The notes under the pieces: model-generated
The model's input: only the letters and a program-made list of their open reading frames with translations
Database searches by the model: none
Told to the model about the DNA's origin: nothing
Shown: positions 35,601-46,830 of the stretch, piece by piece
Position numbering within the stretch: the first letter of the stretch is position 1
Layout of the letters: each line of letters starts with the position of its first letter
Made by a program: the position numbers and the translations under genes
Assembly: GCA_019671005.1 (NCBI GenBank)
Contig: CM033732.1
Location: 43,699,392 to 43,763,391, forward strand
DNA: 64,000 nt
Reading direction: 5' to 3'
Source of the DNA: Hibiscus mutabilis
Taxonomy: Eukaryota > Streptophyta > Magnoliopsida > Malvales > Malvaceae

Positions 35601-35816
35601 TTGAAAGTATGGTACGTTGTGCAAGAATCAATAAGGGAAGGATGGGAATATAGCTTAGGTTTTGTCACGGAAAGTATTCTCCGGGATCACATTCCGGAAG
35701 GCTCGGAAGACACTCTCGCGTTGGCTTGCGGGCCGCCGCCGATGATTCAATTCGCCGTGCAACCTAACTTAGAGAAGATGAACTATGACGTGAAGGATTC
35801 TTTGTTGATCTTTTAG
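32665..35816 (+). CDS. NIA: NADH nitrate reductase, four exons, 897 residues
   Basis: Exons join 32665-33655, 33754-33894, 34163-34395 and 34488-35816, all GT..AG, giving 897 codons plus TAG. The enzyme reduces nitrate to nitrite in the cytosol with NADH, the first step of nitrate assimilation. After an acidic N-terminus (about 47-62) comes the molybdenum-cofactor domain with its Cys ligand at C176 (VCAGNRRKEQN), then the dimerisation domain. Hinge 1 carries LKKSVSSP, where S515 is the expected 14-3-3 phosphosite. The cytochrome b5 domain is about 526-600, with haem ligands H558 (HPGG) and H581. The FAD domain has RAYT at 693-696, and the NADH domain has GGTGIT at 775-780 and CGPPPM at 869-874. 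Length, motif spacing and the three-intron layout match plant nitrate reductases. ATG 32665 fits the known N-terminus, and no stop or frameshift is seen, so it looks functional. Confidence 0.97.
33656..33753 (+). other. Nitrate reductase intron 1
   Basis: 98 bp, GTAAAA...TTTGCAG. It splits the Ala codon of the EAWWYKPEY segment. Confidence 0.93.
33895..34162 (+). other. Nitrate reductase intron 2
   Basis: 268 bp, GTGAGT...CAACAG, T-rich. It splits a Gly codon in AYSGGGRK. Confidence 0.93.
34396..34487 (+). other. Nitrate reductase intron 3
   Basis: 92 bp, GTAAGC...TACCAG. It falls between codons, after WNVM and before GMMNN. Confidence 0.93.
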
Positions 35817-36010
35817 AAGAAATGTTTAATGTTTTTAGTCATTGTTCTTTGTTGTGTTGTTAAGAACTATTTTCCCTTCAGATAGCGAAATTGCTGGGAA
35901 AATGATGTATATAGAGAAATCAAGGGTGTCGTAGTTTAAGAGGAGGAAATTAAATATATATTATCTTCTTGTATATAGTAATTTCAATATATAATATCTT
36001 TTCCAAATAA
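35817..36010 (+). other. Probable 3' UTR of the nitrate reductase gene
   Basis: T-rich sequence followed by AATATATA-type blocks (35950-36000) that could serve as poly(A) signals. The exact end is not determinable from sequence. Confidence 0.45.
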
Positions 36011-36765
36011 TTCAAAATTGTTGTCTAAAATATCTAACATTATATAGTGTTAGTAATAATTACTTTTGAGAACTAATGATTGAATTTAATATTTATATCT
36101 AATTATCAAATTGTTTTTTTTAGTTTGATTTTGTTTCGATAGAGTATATACATAATTAGGCATATGCTGCTCTCTTATTAATTTGCATGTGTTGTACGTG
36201 TAAGACTCGGCCATTTATAAAAGCACTTGAACCTGTAATCTTTATATTATTACAACAATAATAATATTAATCGAATTAAGACTCGGCCATAAAATAAGAT
36301 TTAAGTGGTATGTAAATATTTATTTTCAATAATTAGCAAATATGAACCTACCAATTTTTACCTAGCTAGGTTTGGTTATTAGCTTCATAGCTTTGGTAAG
36401 ATATCTTTTTCAAACAAAGACAAGTTTGGAAAACGTGATTTCCCTAGGAAGAAAATTCAACCTTTCCTCCCTTCACAAATACAAGGCAAGTCGAAATTCA
36501 ATGCATTTCATTATAAATATCATTTATAGTGGTTACAATGTGAAACTCAAAATCCCAACATACCATGCACTAATGATTTTCTATTCTTCGTTTATTCTAT
36601 TTTTCGTTTATGAATATAAACAAAGAATAAAAAACCACAAGTTTAACGATCGTGAAAAGATTTATGTACATCTTTAATCACGGTAAATATAATGCTATCT
36701 ATATTTGACATATTATTTATTTTGAGTTGGATCATTCAAGTTTGAGATTCGAATATAATTTAAAT
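36011..36765. other. AT-rich intergenic sequence
   Basis: AAGACTCGGCCAT occurs twice (about 36202 and 36279). The ORF at 36372-36677 shows no family feature and is considered chance. Confidence 0.5.
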
Positions 36766-37045
36766 TATTGGAGGAACGGAGGAGGAAGATGGCGTGGAAC
36801 AGAGGATGGGACCATGGAAAAGAGGGAAGCAGTGGTTTTAGTTTTGGCTGGGTTGGCCGCGTACAAGTGGTTGCATGTTATGTTGACTGCCCCTCGAAAC
36901 TAAGAACGGCTGCAGCCTACAGGCGCCCATTGGTTGGCTAACAGCATTGCATGGGGTTTTGGTTCCTCGGAACGTCGAAGGGTCGCCCTTTGTCTTTGTT
37001 TAGTTTCCGCGCTCGCTTTACACCTATTGCCCCCTCCCTTTTATT
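36766..37045 (+). other. GC-rich island in AT-rich intergenic DNA with a short ORF
   Basis: Base composition changes sharply here. The island opens with a purine-rich run and two close ATGs (36789 and 36814), holds a CCCATTGG (inverted CCAAT) near 36928, and ends in a pyrimidine-rich tail. It may be an exon or promoter of an unrecognised gene on either strand. Confidence 0.4.
36814..36903 (+). CDS. Possible small peptide ORF (29 residues), unknown
   Basis: The frame reads MEKREAVVLVLAGLAAYK and continues to a TAA at 36901-36903. A charged start is followed by one hydrophobic segment (about residues 6-16), compatible with a small membrane peptide. A second, overlapping frame starts at 36789. 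I do not recognise either, and the length is within chance expectation. What sets it apart is the GC-rich surroundings and a tolerable start context (GGGACCATGG). Confidence 0.2.
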   Translation: MEKREAVVLVLAGLAAYKWLHVMLTAPRN

Positions 37046-37562
37046 TTATTTTATTTTATATCTTTTGTCTTTTTACACTTTTTTCAGATATAAATAAATA
37101 AATAAATATGCATAGGTTTCCAAATTCCAAATGGGAATCAAATCAAACCACTAAATCATTTCATGTCGTTTCTCAACTAGTACTTTGAGTGCTCTCTTCA
37201 AATACTTTTAAAAGTATTTTAATTTATTATTCCTGAATCTCAAATATTTTAGTGGCAAGTCTTTTACATTACTTGCCTTGTCAGGGTTCTTTCGGTTTAC
37301 TTACACTTTTTATTTTAAACCCAGTAAACCCTAATTTAAATCATTCTTTTTAGGTTAAGAACGACAGCATGATCAGATAAATATATATTATATTAATTGT
37401 ATGGAACATTTTTGGATAATATGTATGTGTATATTATCGAAGAAAGCAAACTCTATTACAAAATTACAAAAGCACTAAACAAAAATGTGTACTAACAAAT
37501 CCCCAAGCTATACAGAGAAAAGTATTTACAAAAGTATACATATCTATGTATCTATCATTAAG
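37046..37562. other. AT-rich intergenic sequence
   Basis: Low-complexity A/T stretches. No gene seen. Confidence 0.5.
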
Positions 37563-38062
37563 TGTTATAGTTTGACTCAAATTTTAATTGGTAATTAAGT
37601 TGGATTTTATTGTAATTCTAGTGGTTGAAGATTACTTAGTAATTAAGATTTACTTTAATGAGTAAATATCTATTTTAGGTAGGAGATCTTATTGAATAAG
37701 GTTTCTTGGTGACCAAGTATTTGGGTCTATAAATATAGACTATGTTTAACCTTTTGAATTGTGAAAGATACGAGAGAATTATTTTTTGGAGATATGTAAC
37801 TATTTTTTAGGTTCTCTACAACTATTGTGATTACGTTGTAGAGATGAGTATTATAGGGATGTTGGGAAGAGTGTTTAGGTTCCACTGGGTCATGAGTTTT
37901 GTACATCGGATTTTGGGATTACATATATTTGTACTCTTTGTGTTCTCTACGTTGATAGTGGGTTGTTCGTTTCTCTCGTCCGTGTAAGTAGGCTATGTTG
38001 AACCACGTTAAATCTTGTCTCATGTGCATGTTTTGGTCCATGTTGTTATCAAATTCCTAACA
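37563..38062 (+). repeat. TRIM-like element LTR1
   Basis: 500 bp. Compared with LTR2 it lacks short blocks, including one just before the terminal CCTAACA. Confidence 0.85.
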
Positions 38063-38506
38063 AATGGTATCATGAGCTATGGTTCGAGCTGCGCATTTTA
38101 GAAGGAATTTTTGCTGTAGATTTTGTGGAGCAATGTTGGAGACATGCCAGAGGAGTATTACTGCAACAAGCTTTTAGTTGCAGGAGGAGTAATTCTCAAT
38201 CGACTCAACGGTGCTTTAACAGATACTACGTAAGAATTGGAGTTGTTGAAGACTTGGTGGCGGTGCTTCAATAGATATTTGGCTTACGTAAAAATTGAAA
38301 CTGTTGAAGACTTGAAGACCAATGCTCGAATAGAATTTGTGTCAAAGGGGAGATTTGTTATATTTTGACTCAAATTCTAATTGGTAATTAAGTTGTGTTT
38401 TATTGTAATTCTAGTGGTTGAAGATTACTTGATAATTAGGATTTACTTTAATTAGTAAATATCTATTTTAGGTAGGAGATCTTATTGAATAAGCTTTCTT
38501 GGTGAC

Positions 38507-40000
38507 TGTTGCGCGTAATAAGTGCTACGCAATTGTACAAGTATACACATTGCAAGTTATAGTATAAAAGATATCGTCTCCATAGGGATTGGTGCCACTT
38601 CAAGAATCTAGTCTCTTGCACCGTAAAAAGTAAAAGAAAACACAAGTAAAGGATTATAGGAGTTTTAACTAATAACTAATCTAGAAAGCAAATAAGTAAA
38701 AGGCGATGTAATTAGATGAAAGAGATAGGCCAGGTTATCGTGAGTTGAGGTGTAATAGCCGATTGGATCGTCTTGGTAAAAGAGTGCACGGGCAACTCAG
38801 TTGCCGTGGCAACTTGCACAACGGGGTTGCCTTGGCAACTAATCGATGGTTGCCTGGGCGACTAGTTGGGCAACTACTTGGGCGTCTGGGCAGCAACCTT
38901 CAAGGTTCGGCAGAGCGTTCTTCAATGGTTTCTTCTTATCCCTAAGTCGAAACTCTAGCTAATTGTGCATGCCTTGATAATACATCCCTGCGTGAATCAA
39001 GGGTGAACAACAACCAATCTTGCGCTCATCTTAGCCGTTGAAATCCTTAACTTATTCCTAAGACGGATCAATCTTCACCATCAATAGATTGAATAAAAAT
39101 CATATTCATTCGTTTCTTGAATCTAACTCTCCCGATATTAGATAAATAGATGAAGTTACGAGATCCTCTCCCAATTCACTCACAAACAAGAATAAGAACC
39201 GAGAATGAATAAACCTTGAATAGAAAAGTGCAAACTCTTATTACCTAAACAAAATCCAATAGTTTCTCACAACCACAAAACACAATAACCATAGCCAAAT
39301 AGATTTAGTTCATGGCTAGGTTCCAAAAAAACACAAGATAAATAATCCCTAGCATGAACCTAATTGAACAAGAAAGAAAAAGATGAAGAATGAAGCTTGT
39401 TGAAATCTTCTTGCCCTAGATGCTTGTCGAAAATTCTCTCTTCTTTCTCTCCCTTAGAGTTGACGGCATGGCCTCTAATTTATAGGGCTAGGTCAAAGTC
39501 TTTCTTTGAGGAGGAAGTTAAGTTGGAATTAAATTATCTTTAAAGAATATAACTCTTTATTATAATTATATTCCTTCTAGAACTTCTCCTATCTTCTTAG
39601 AATATAATTCTTCTTTAATCTCTTCATGGAAATCAAATTCCTTTGGGATTTAGCTTTGCTCCACGTCATCTTGGGCTTGTCTAGTCATCAATTTCGACTA
39701 CCATATCACCTTGTTCTTTGTCGACAGTTGCCCTGGCAACTGGATTGACGTCTTCTTCATGTATTGCCCTGGCAACTAGCTCTAGCCTTGCTTTGGCAAG
39801 TGATCCTGCATATACACACAAAGCACACCAAAGCAATATCTTTTCCCACAAAAACTACCAAGTTATGTAATCAAGCTCAACGATGGAAGGAAACATGGAT
39901 TAATGCATGAATGGCTAATTATGCAACTAATATGAGCCTAAGTCTAACAATAATATGAGTAAAAATGGTAAGAAAAAATAGTACTTTTGAACACTTATCA
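38507..40000 (-). mobile_element. Solo LTR of the Athila-like family (same family as A)
   Basis: It begins TGTTGCGCGTAATAAGTGCT and ends ACACTTATCA, matching both LTRs of element A along its length. The 5-bp duplication GTGAC flanks it exactly (38502-38506 and 40001-40005). It lies inside LTR2 of the TRIM-like element. No internal sequence remains, so LTR-LTR recombination removed the body. Confidence 0.93.
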
Positions 40001-40387
40001 GTGACCAAGTATTTGGGTCTATAAATATAGATTAGGTTTAACCTTTTGAATTATGAAATATATGAGAGAATTATTCTTTGAAGAGATGTAACCATTTTTA
40101 GGTTCTCTACAACTATTGTGACTACGTTGTAGAGATGAGTATTGTAGGGATGTTGGGAAGAGTGTTTAGGTTCCATCGGGTCATGGTATTCGTACACTGG
40201 GTTTTGGGATTACATGAGTTATCATGTATTTGTATTCTTCGTGTTCTCTACGTTGATAGTAGATTGTTCATTTCTCTCGTCCGTGAAAGTAGGCTATGTT
40301 GAACCACGTTAAATATTTTCTCATGTGCATGTCTTGGTCTATGTTGTTATCGCTTTGGTTATTTTGCCGCATACCAAATTCCTAACA

Positions 40388-40635
40388 ATAAGCTTAATTC
40401 TCACAATTTCCAATTGTATGAAACATTAACAATGATCTAGGGTTAGTTTTTTTTTTTGAATTGTCTAAAGGTATTATAAGGTAGTATTTGCTTATACATA
40501 TTCTTAACCCTTTGACAATACACACACCTTTGTTAAACCAATTGTTTTGATTTTGATATAATAAACGATATAAATAAATTAAATGTTTTTAAATAAAATT
40601 TTAAGGAAATTGAAATTACTCACACTTTAAGAAAA
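40388..40635. other. AT-rich intergenic sequence
   Basis: No gene or repeat recognised. Confidence 0.5.
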
Positions 40636-41413
40636 CAAGCATTCGATTCTAACATCGACTTATTTTACAAAATATATTTCATCTAAGTCAATAAAAATAT
40701 GTTTGAATATTCTTTTCCTTAAGTTTTAAAGTACTCAAAAGCTTCTCTGGGCATTGAGTATCGGTGCAGTTTGATTGCGTACCGATACAGAGCTTTAATT
40801 AAAACATCGAAGCTTCAGTGAGTATCCGTAAGAGACTTTGTGTACTGATACATTTTATTAATTTTAAAACATCGAAGCTTCATTCAGTATCGGTACGGGC
40901 TTAGCGTACTGGTACCCTTATTTTTTTTCAAAACATTGAATGCAATTTTAGTACCGGTACGATACATTCGTACCAATACGCCCTGGATCCAAAACTTTAT
41001 GTTCTTAAATATATGTACTAGTACAAGCATTTGATTCAAACATTGACTTATTTTACAAAATATATTTCGTATAAGTCAATCAAAATATGTTTGAATAATC
41101 TTTTCCTTAAGTTTTATAGTACTCAAAAGCCACTATGGGCATTGAGTACCGGTACAACTTGATTGCATACCGATACATAGCCTTTAATTAAAACATCGAA
41201 GCTACAGTGAGTACCGGTACAAGACTTTGTGTACTGGTACCTTTATTAATTTTAAAACATTGAAGCTTCAGTCAGTATCAGTACGGGCTTAGTATACTTG
41301 TACCCTTATTTTTTTCAAAACATCGAATGAGATTTTAGTATCGGTATGGTACATTCGTACCGATACGCCCTGAAGCCAAAATTTTATGTTCTTAACTATG
41401 TTTATCGGTACAA
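40636..41413. repeat. Two tandem 388-bp copies rich in GTACCGGTAC-type motifs
   Basis: CAAGCATTCGATTCTAACAT (40636) and CAAGCATTTGATTCAAACAT (41024) open two diverged copies. Each contains a series of near-palindromes such as GTACCGGTAC, GTATCGGTAC and GTACTGGTAC, about 40-70 bp apart. Confidence 0.85.
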
Positions 41414-41579
41414 CCACTTGGCGTACTGATACTCGTGCTCCATGAAACATTCCACTGAGCAATTTTAGTACAGGTACGAAGCTTTCAGTATTGATACCCT
41501 TGTCTCAGTACCGATACTCAACTTAGAGTACTGGTACCCATGTAACACATAACGAATATTTCTTCTTTTAATCAGGTAC

Positions 41580-42095
41580 CAATACCCATTGGTTCAAAAG
41601 TGCATTTAATGCGAGAAAAACACCCTCCAACGACTATAATTAAGTCTCCAACAACATCAACGGTTAGAATTCAATGAAAAGGTATAAAATAAGTCTTCAA
41701 AGGTTCTACAACAACTAGACAACAATCCAAAAGCTTTCAATCAATATTCAAAGTCTACTAGAGCTTAAATTCCAAAATTCTTTGTATAAACACTTGAAGA
41801 GTTCTTATTGTATCATTTTATTTCAAGTGTTTGGGGTGCAAGAGCGAGCTTCATTTATGAAAACATTTATCTTATTGAGGTTTCTTAAGTTTGCTTAAAT
41901 GTTCTAACTTTGGTAAAGGGTCTCACAAGATTTTGGGTACAAATCTTGGTGAGTGTTGTAAGGTTACTTCTTGTCCTAAAGGAAAGACAAATCTAGTGAA
42001 TTTGTGAAATCCTTACTGTGGTAACTAAGGTAGTGGATGTGGACTTCATTTAGGAAGTTGAACCACTCTAAATCTCTCTTACAATTTTTATTTCT
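41580..42095 (+). repeat. Left arm of a large inverted repeat, Copia-LTR-like sequence
   Basis: It contains a TATAAAAT (about 41685) and a downstream block ending near GAACCACTCTAAATCTCT that resembles the R-U5 end of plant Copia LTRs. The reverse complement of 42480-43174 matches it, for example GTGGATGTGGAC here against GTCTACATCCAT there. No PBS is evident after it. Confidence 0.6.
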
Positions 42096-42479
42096 TGCAA
42101 TTTTTCCCACCAATTTTTAAATTTCCAATTCACCACCTCTTGGCCAATATCATTGATTGATCAACTCAACAACTTTGTACATAAAACTATTGAATCTAGG
42201 TCTCCTAGGATGAACATCATCTGTTTTTCTACTGAGACCACTTGTTGAGTTCCTAGGGTTAATTTTATTCTTTATATATAATTGATAAAATCTTAATTTA
42301 CTGATGAATATTCTTTCAATAAATGACACACCGTTGTTATCAATTCTATTATAGTTTATTAAAAAACTAATATGTATTATGATAGGCTCGAATTACTCCA
42401 ACCGAATATCACCAATAAAAGGTGTAAAGGTCTCATTTGTATTTGGGAAGAAAAAACCGAAATAAAAATGAAAATTTGG
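42096..42479. other. Spacer between the inverted-repeat arms
   Basis: AT-rich, no gene seen. Confidence 0.5.
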
Positions 42480-43174
42480 CACGATCGATTTTAGAGTGGC
42501 TTGACCTTCTCAACCAAGGTCTACATCCATTACCTTAGCATCCACACTAAGGATTTCCCAAATCACTCATGAATTCTTTCACTTTTACAAGCTCAAGAAT
42601 ATAACATTTACATCTCTATCTTTTCAAAGGCTAAGATAAACCTCTCCCTAGTTTTTATAAGGCTCAACTAGAATCTATCCCTCAATTACGAGGTCTTGAC
42701 ATTTGTAAACAATATACCTCTGTAGGGGGTGTTTAAACTTTTTGGCTCACTAGGATTGGACTAAAGAATTACAAGAGATTACAAAAGAAATAAACAATGA
42801 AAAACTCTACTATCTTGATCTTTAAGCTTGGATGTCCATCATCTTATTGTTCAAGTGTCATTGGCTTGTATTTATAGCGTGGAATGAAAAAACTACTCGT
42901 TTATAGCTGTTGAGGATGAATTATTACCGTTAGGGACTTTATTTCCAACATTAAATGCAGTTCTACAACCTTGGGTATCAGTACAAAACCTTGGGTATCG
43001 GTACCTTCCAAAATAAGAAAGAGCCATTGCAGCATTTAAGCAGAGCGCACCGGTACATGATACATCTATATCAGTACGGTAGTTCGGGTATAGGTATGGA
43101 GGCTTTCATATCGGTGCGTGAAGTGCTCTCTAAAATCTTAAAAACAAAAGCGTATCGGTACAGGGCATTACCGT
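42480..43174 (-). repeat. Right arm of the inverted repeat (first part)
   Basis: Diverged reverse complement of about 41580-42095, extending into a zone of GTACCGGTAC-type motifs (42970-43165). A MITE interrupts it at 43175. After element C it appears to continue at 60247. Confidence 0.6.
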
Positions 43175-43738
43175 TAGGGCTATAAATGAGATAAGATAGA
43201 TCTCGAGTTACTCGAGTTTGACTCGGTCAAAGCTTGGTCAACACTCGACTCGAGCTCAAACTCGGCTTGAGTTCTTAACGAACCGAGTCGAGCTACTTGA
43301 TATCTAACTCGAAAAGCTCGCGAGCTACTCGAAAATATAATATACGAAATTTTAAAATTTTTAAATTTGTAATCTAAATTCTTAAACCTAAAACCCTAAA
43401 ACATAAACCTTAAAGATAAGTCTTAAACCCTAAAATCTAAATCCTAAATTCTAAACCCAACAACCTAAAACTCTAAACTCTAAAATTAACAAGCTTGTGT
43501 ATCAAGGCTTTTTTTTCTAATAGGGCTTTAAATGAGATGAGACAGATCGTGAGCTACTCAAGTCCAACTTGGTCAACACTCAACTTGATTGAACTCGACT
43601 CAAGCTCGAACTTGACTCGGGTTTTTAACGAGCCAAGTCGAGCTCATATTATTAAAGCTCGTTAAAATCTACTCAAGCTCGAACTTGACTCAAATTCTTA
43701 ACGAGCAGAGTCGAGCTCGACTCGGCTCGTTTACACCC
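43175..43738. mobile_element. hAT-like MITE, its last bases displaced to 60244-60246 by element C
   Basis: The start TAGGGCTATAAATGAG is the inverted match of the end CTCGTTTACACCCCTA. The final CTA lies beyond element C and its duplicated CACCC. The flanking 8-mers ATTACCGT (43167-43174) and ATTGTTGT (60247-60254) share 5 of 8 positions, the other three being transitions. The body is full of GAGCTCGAACTCG-type inverted motifs and seems to be a tandem double unit, since a second TAGGGCTTTAAATGAG occurs at 43516. Confidence 0.6.
43381..43485. repeat. Degenerate telomere-like CCCTAAA array inside the MITE
   Basis: Variants of CCCTAAA/CCTAAAC run for about 100 bp. They are too degenerate for a recent telomere-derived insertion. 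Confidence 0.55.
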
Positions 43739-46700
43739 TGTAATCACTCATTTTTATCTGTGTTTGTTAATAGTTCGACATACTAATATAATAACTAATT
43801 ATTGTTGCATGTTTACGTGTATGAGTGTTATTAATATGTATATGTGCGTATGCGTATGTATTTATTATTATTATTATTGTTATTATTATTATTAGTATAT
43901 TATGTTGAACTGAATTAAAATTAAGCTCACTGTATATTGAAAACCCAAAATAAAATTAATAGTCCAGTCCAATTACAAATGGGGACCCAAACAATTGTCG
44001 GCCCAAAACAAATGGCCCAACCACTAAAAACCCTAATACACATTAAAGATGCCTGAACCTTAATTTCTTTCTTGGTATGAGCGGCCGCATGAGAGCCTTT
44101 GGAATAGGTTTAGATCCAACGGCTATGATTGAAGCTCAAAGACCCTTCATCTGCCGTATGGATCTACGCGCTGCTCATCAGATTTCTCAGTTGCACGCGC
44201 GAAACTGTCCAACTACCATCCGCCACATGGCATCCTCCCATGAAGTTTCACCACTCCAGATCACTTCGAAGCCATCCATTCTTCAAGCCATCTTAGCCGT
44301 TGGATCAGATCTGATCCAACGGTCGAGGACGAATCTGACAAAGTAAGCACATCTACCATACCATTCTTCACTGGCTCTCAACCGCAACACCAAAGACATC
44401 AGAAAGAGAAAAACATGGAAAAAATATTGTGTTAGTACCAAATCAAACAAAAAAATATGTATTTATTTTCTTTCCTACCAAACGAAATCAGAAAAAAGAG
44501 CATATAATGTATCCAACCACTTCTGTAAACGAGGTCACAAGATTCAAAATAATAACACAAAAAAGAGATCAGAGTCCACTGGTAATCCATTTTCTCTTTT
44601 TTTTTCTTCGCATGCATGGAAACATAAATAATGATGATAACATGTAAGAGTATTTTACCGAAGTCGGTTAGTTTCCTCTTTCGCTAGTGACAAACTGTAT
44701 AAGGTGAGTCGGTAAAGGGGGAAGGCCAAGGATTTTGTATGGTTTCATGTTTAAAAAAAAAGGTTTTTAGGGGGGGCGTTTTATATCTAGAAATAAGGGG
44801 TGTAAATTTTAAGATTCGGGGCCAGATTTGGATTTTGAAGAGGGAAAGGAATCGTTTGGTTTTTATAGGTTCGTCACCGCCGGTGAGCGATGGTCGGTGG
44901 CAGCCGGTACGGCAGTTGGTGGCCGAATTCTGGGTTTGAACCCAGAATGCCATCTTCAGTTGAATATTACAGAGAGTGTGGGAGAGTTTATTAAAGGCTT
45001 AAAAAATGTTAAAGGGTCTAAAAATTGGCTTTCAGGTGTAATTTATAGAGTCCTTTTAAAAATAAAATGGTATAATTGCCCACTAAACCCACGCGTGTTT
45101 TGGGAGTTTTCAAAACGAGTCTGCCACTTGGGTTATTTGCAAGTTTGGCCCCTATAGCTTTTCAAAATCTTTCAATTTGGCCCCCAAATGAACCGAATTC
45201 AGATTTTAAGTGGTCAAATTACGCTATAAACCACTCTGCGTTTTTGAGTTTTACACTTCGAGCTTGCCTCTTGGTAATATTACACACCTGGTCCTTTAAG
45301 GTCTACTTCAGTCTTTAATTTCGTCCCTAAATCACGTTTTTATCACTTTGATTTATGTCCTTTTATTTCATTGCAGTTCCTTTTGTTATGTTCCAATTAT
45401 TTATGTCTCTTGCATTTTTATTTTGTGTTTCCAGCATGTTTGTATTTTTTACGTGTTTTTTTCATGTTCTTTATGTATGTTTTTATTACACGTATATTTA
45501 TGTTTTACAATATGAGTTTTTGTGATATCATGCCTTTGTTTTCTAATTTAGTTTGTTCGTATACATGCCCATTTTATATGTTTAGTTTAATTTGTGTATT
45601 ATATGCGTATGTTAGTGTGCTCTTGGTTTGTTTCGATTATTTACGGTATCATGTTTTTTGTCTCTTAATTCTTTTGTTCATTGTATATACATATATGTAT
45701 GTTTTAGGTGATGTTGTAGTTTCTTTGCATATAGTATGTTTTTGTATACTCACATAAATTTCCATATCCTTTTTGTTTTCTTAGGCTACATGTTAGTGTG
45801 TTTTTTGTCACATATAATACCATGTTTTTATTTTATGTATGTAAATTATGTCATGTGTTGAGCATTAAATATGTGTTCATTTGTTTTTGTTTTGATTCAT
45901 TAGTATAGTGCCACGTTACATGTATGCCATGCATATCTTGCATTATGTATTTTATATTTTAAGATGTACACATGTATCTAGCATGCTTCACTTTTGCTTT
46001 GCATTTTAGGTTATATGTCAAAATGAGTGTTGTTTGTCAAATATTAATGTCGTGTTTTATTTGAAGTCGTGTCATATGTTAAGTTTTAGGTTTATCCTGT
46101 TGCTTAGATTTAATTAGTTTAATATTATGTTACATGTATGTCATGCATTTGTGGCATTTGTGATTGTATAGGTTCAAGCATGTTAGGCTTAATTAATTTA
46201 GTCTTGAAAGTACGTTCTTTTGTTCATGCCCATATTTTGTTGTCGTTATGATATGTTAGGTTTTATGTCCATGTGTTTGATTATTTTTACTTATTTTGTA
46301 ATATTCATATTTTATGTTTTAATATCATGTCAATGTAAATTGTATATTTTATATTTTGCTTTTTAAAGTTGCGTAATGGAACATAAATTGTCAATGTGGT
46401 GCCTTTTTATTCAAGTGTAAACGGGGCCAGTATCATGCGTAGTGATGGTGGTTGGGCGTTTACTCTCGGATAACGGGGCTTTTGAAATTTACGCGCACTT
46501 ATAACCAAATGTTAATTTAATCGTCACTTTAATCCGGAAAGTTCAATATTAATAAAGCGGTAATTATCAAAGTACCAATTTTGGGCAGTGTGGGGGTGCT
46601 AATCCTTCCCCATCCATAACCGACTCCCGAACCCAACAGTTTTCAAATCTCTGGTTTTTACGGTGTCCGGCCTACCTTAGTGGCCGGTGGCGACTCCATT

Positions 46701-46810
46701 TTTAAATAAAATGCAATTTTTCTAAAAACCCCATGGAATAAATATTTTTAATACCTTAAAAACCCCAAACACCTTAAAACCTCATTTTTAGCGAGAGAGA
46801 TATCGCTACA
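43739..46810 (+). repeat. Element C 5' LTR
   Basis: It matches 53567 to about 55890 and 59682-60238. It includes an ATT microsatellite (43855-43903), MSA-like MYB sites (44115-44324) and a CG-rich block (about 44870-44940). ORFs in it, such as 44077-44346 and 45371-45757, decay differently in the two LTRs and are not genes. Confidence 0.92.
44115..44324. promoter_or_regulatory. Three MSA-consensus (MYB3R-type) sites, two forming a perfect 26-bp palindrome
   Basis: TCCAACGGCT is at 44115-44124 (+) and 44295-44304 (-); TCCAACGGTC is at 44315-44324 (+). All fit the YCYAACGGYY mitosis-specific activator consensus. Positions 44297-44322 form a perfect palindrome (CCGTTGGATCAGA and its complement). 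In the 3' LTR two sites survive as an inverted pair (53918-53927 and 53939-53948), and the later palindrome is decayed. Confidence 0.5.
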
Positions 46811-46812
46811 GA

Positions 46813-46830
46813 TGGTGACTCCGCTGGGGA
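46813..46830 (+). other. Primer-binding site of element C
   Basis: TGGTGACTCCGCTGGGGA starts 2 nt after the LTR end, equivalent to the PBS of B. Confidence 0.85.

Larger units (their letters stand above)
37563..40387 (+). mobile_element. TRIM-like short non-autonomous LTR element, interrupted by a solo Athila LTR
   Basis: LTR1 is 37563-38062 (TGTTATAGTTTGAC...CCTAACA). LTR2 is 38356-38506 plus 40006-40387 (TGTTATATTTTGAC...CCTAACA). The internal region is only 293 bp. It begins with TGGTATCATGAGCTATGG (38065), an initiator-Met type PBS used by Copia elements, and ends with a purine tract AAAGGGGAGATT. There is no coding capacity. Flanks TTAAG (37558-37562) and ATAAG (40388-40392) agree at 4 of 5 positions as a TSD. 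The LTR is longer than in classic TRIMs. Confidence 0.82.

Noticed and set aside
36372..36677. 101-residue ORF downstream of the nitrate reductase gene
   Set aside because: AT-rich, no domain, no codon bias like the neighbouring gene, poor start context.
42480..43174. LTR pair forming a complete Copia element with 41580-42095
   Set aside because: The two copies are inverted, not direct, and no PBS, PPT or coding sequence lies between them.
44077..44346. ORFs in the LTR of element C, also at 53901-54083
   Set aside because: The copies have different lengths and ends in the two LTRs, so the open frames are incidental.
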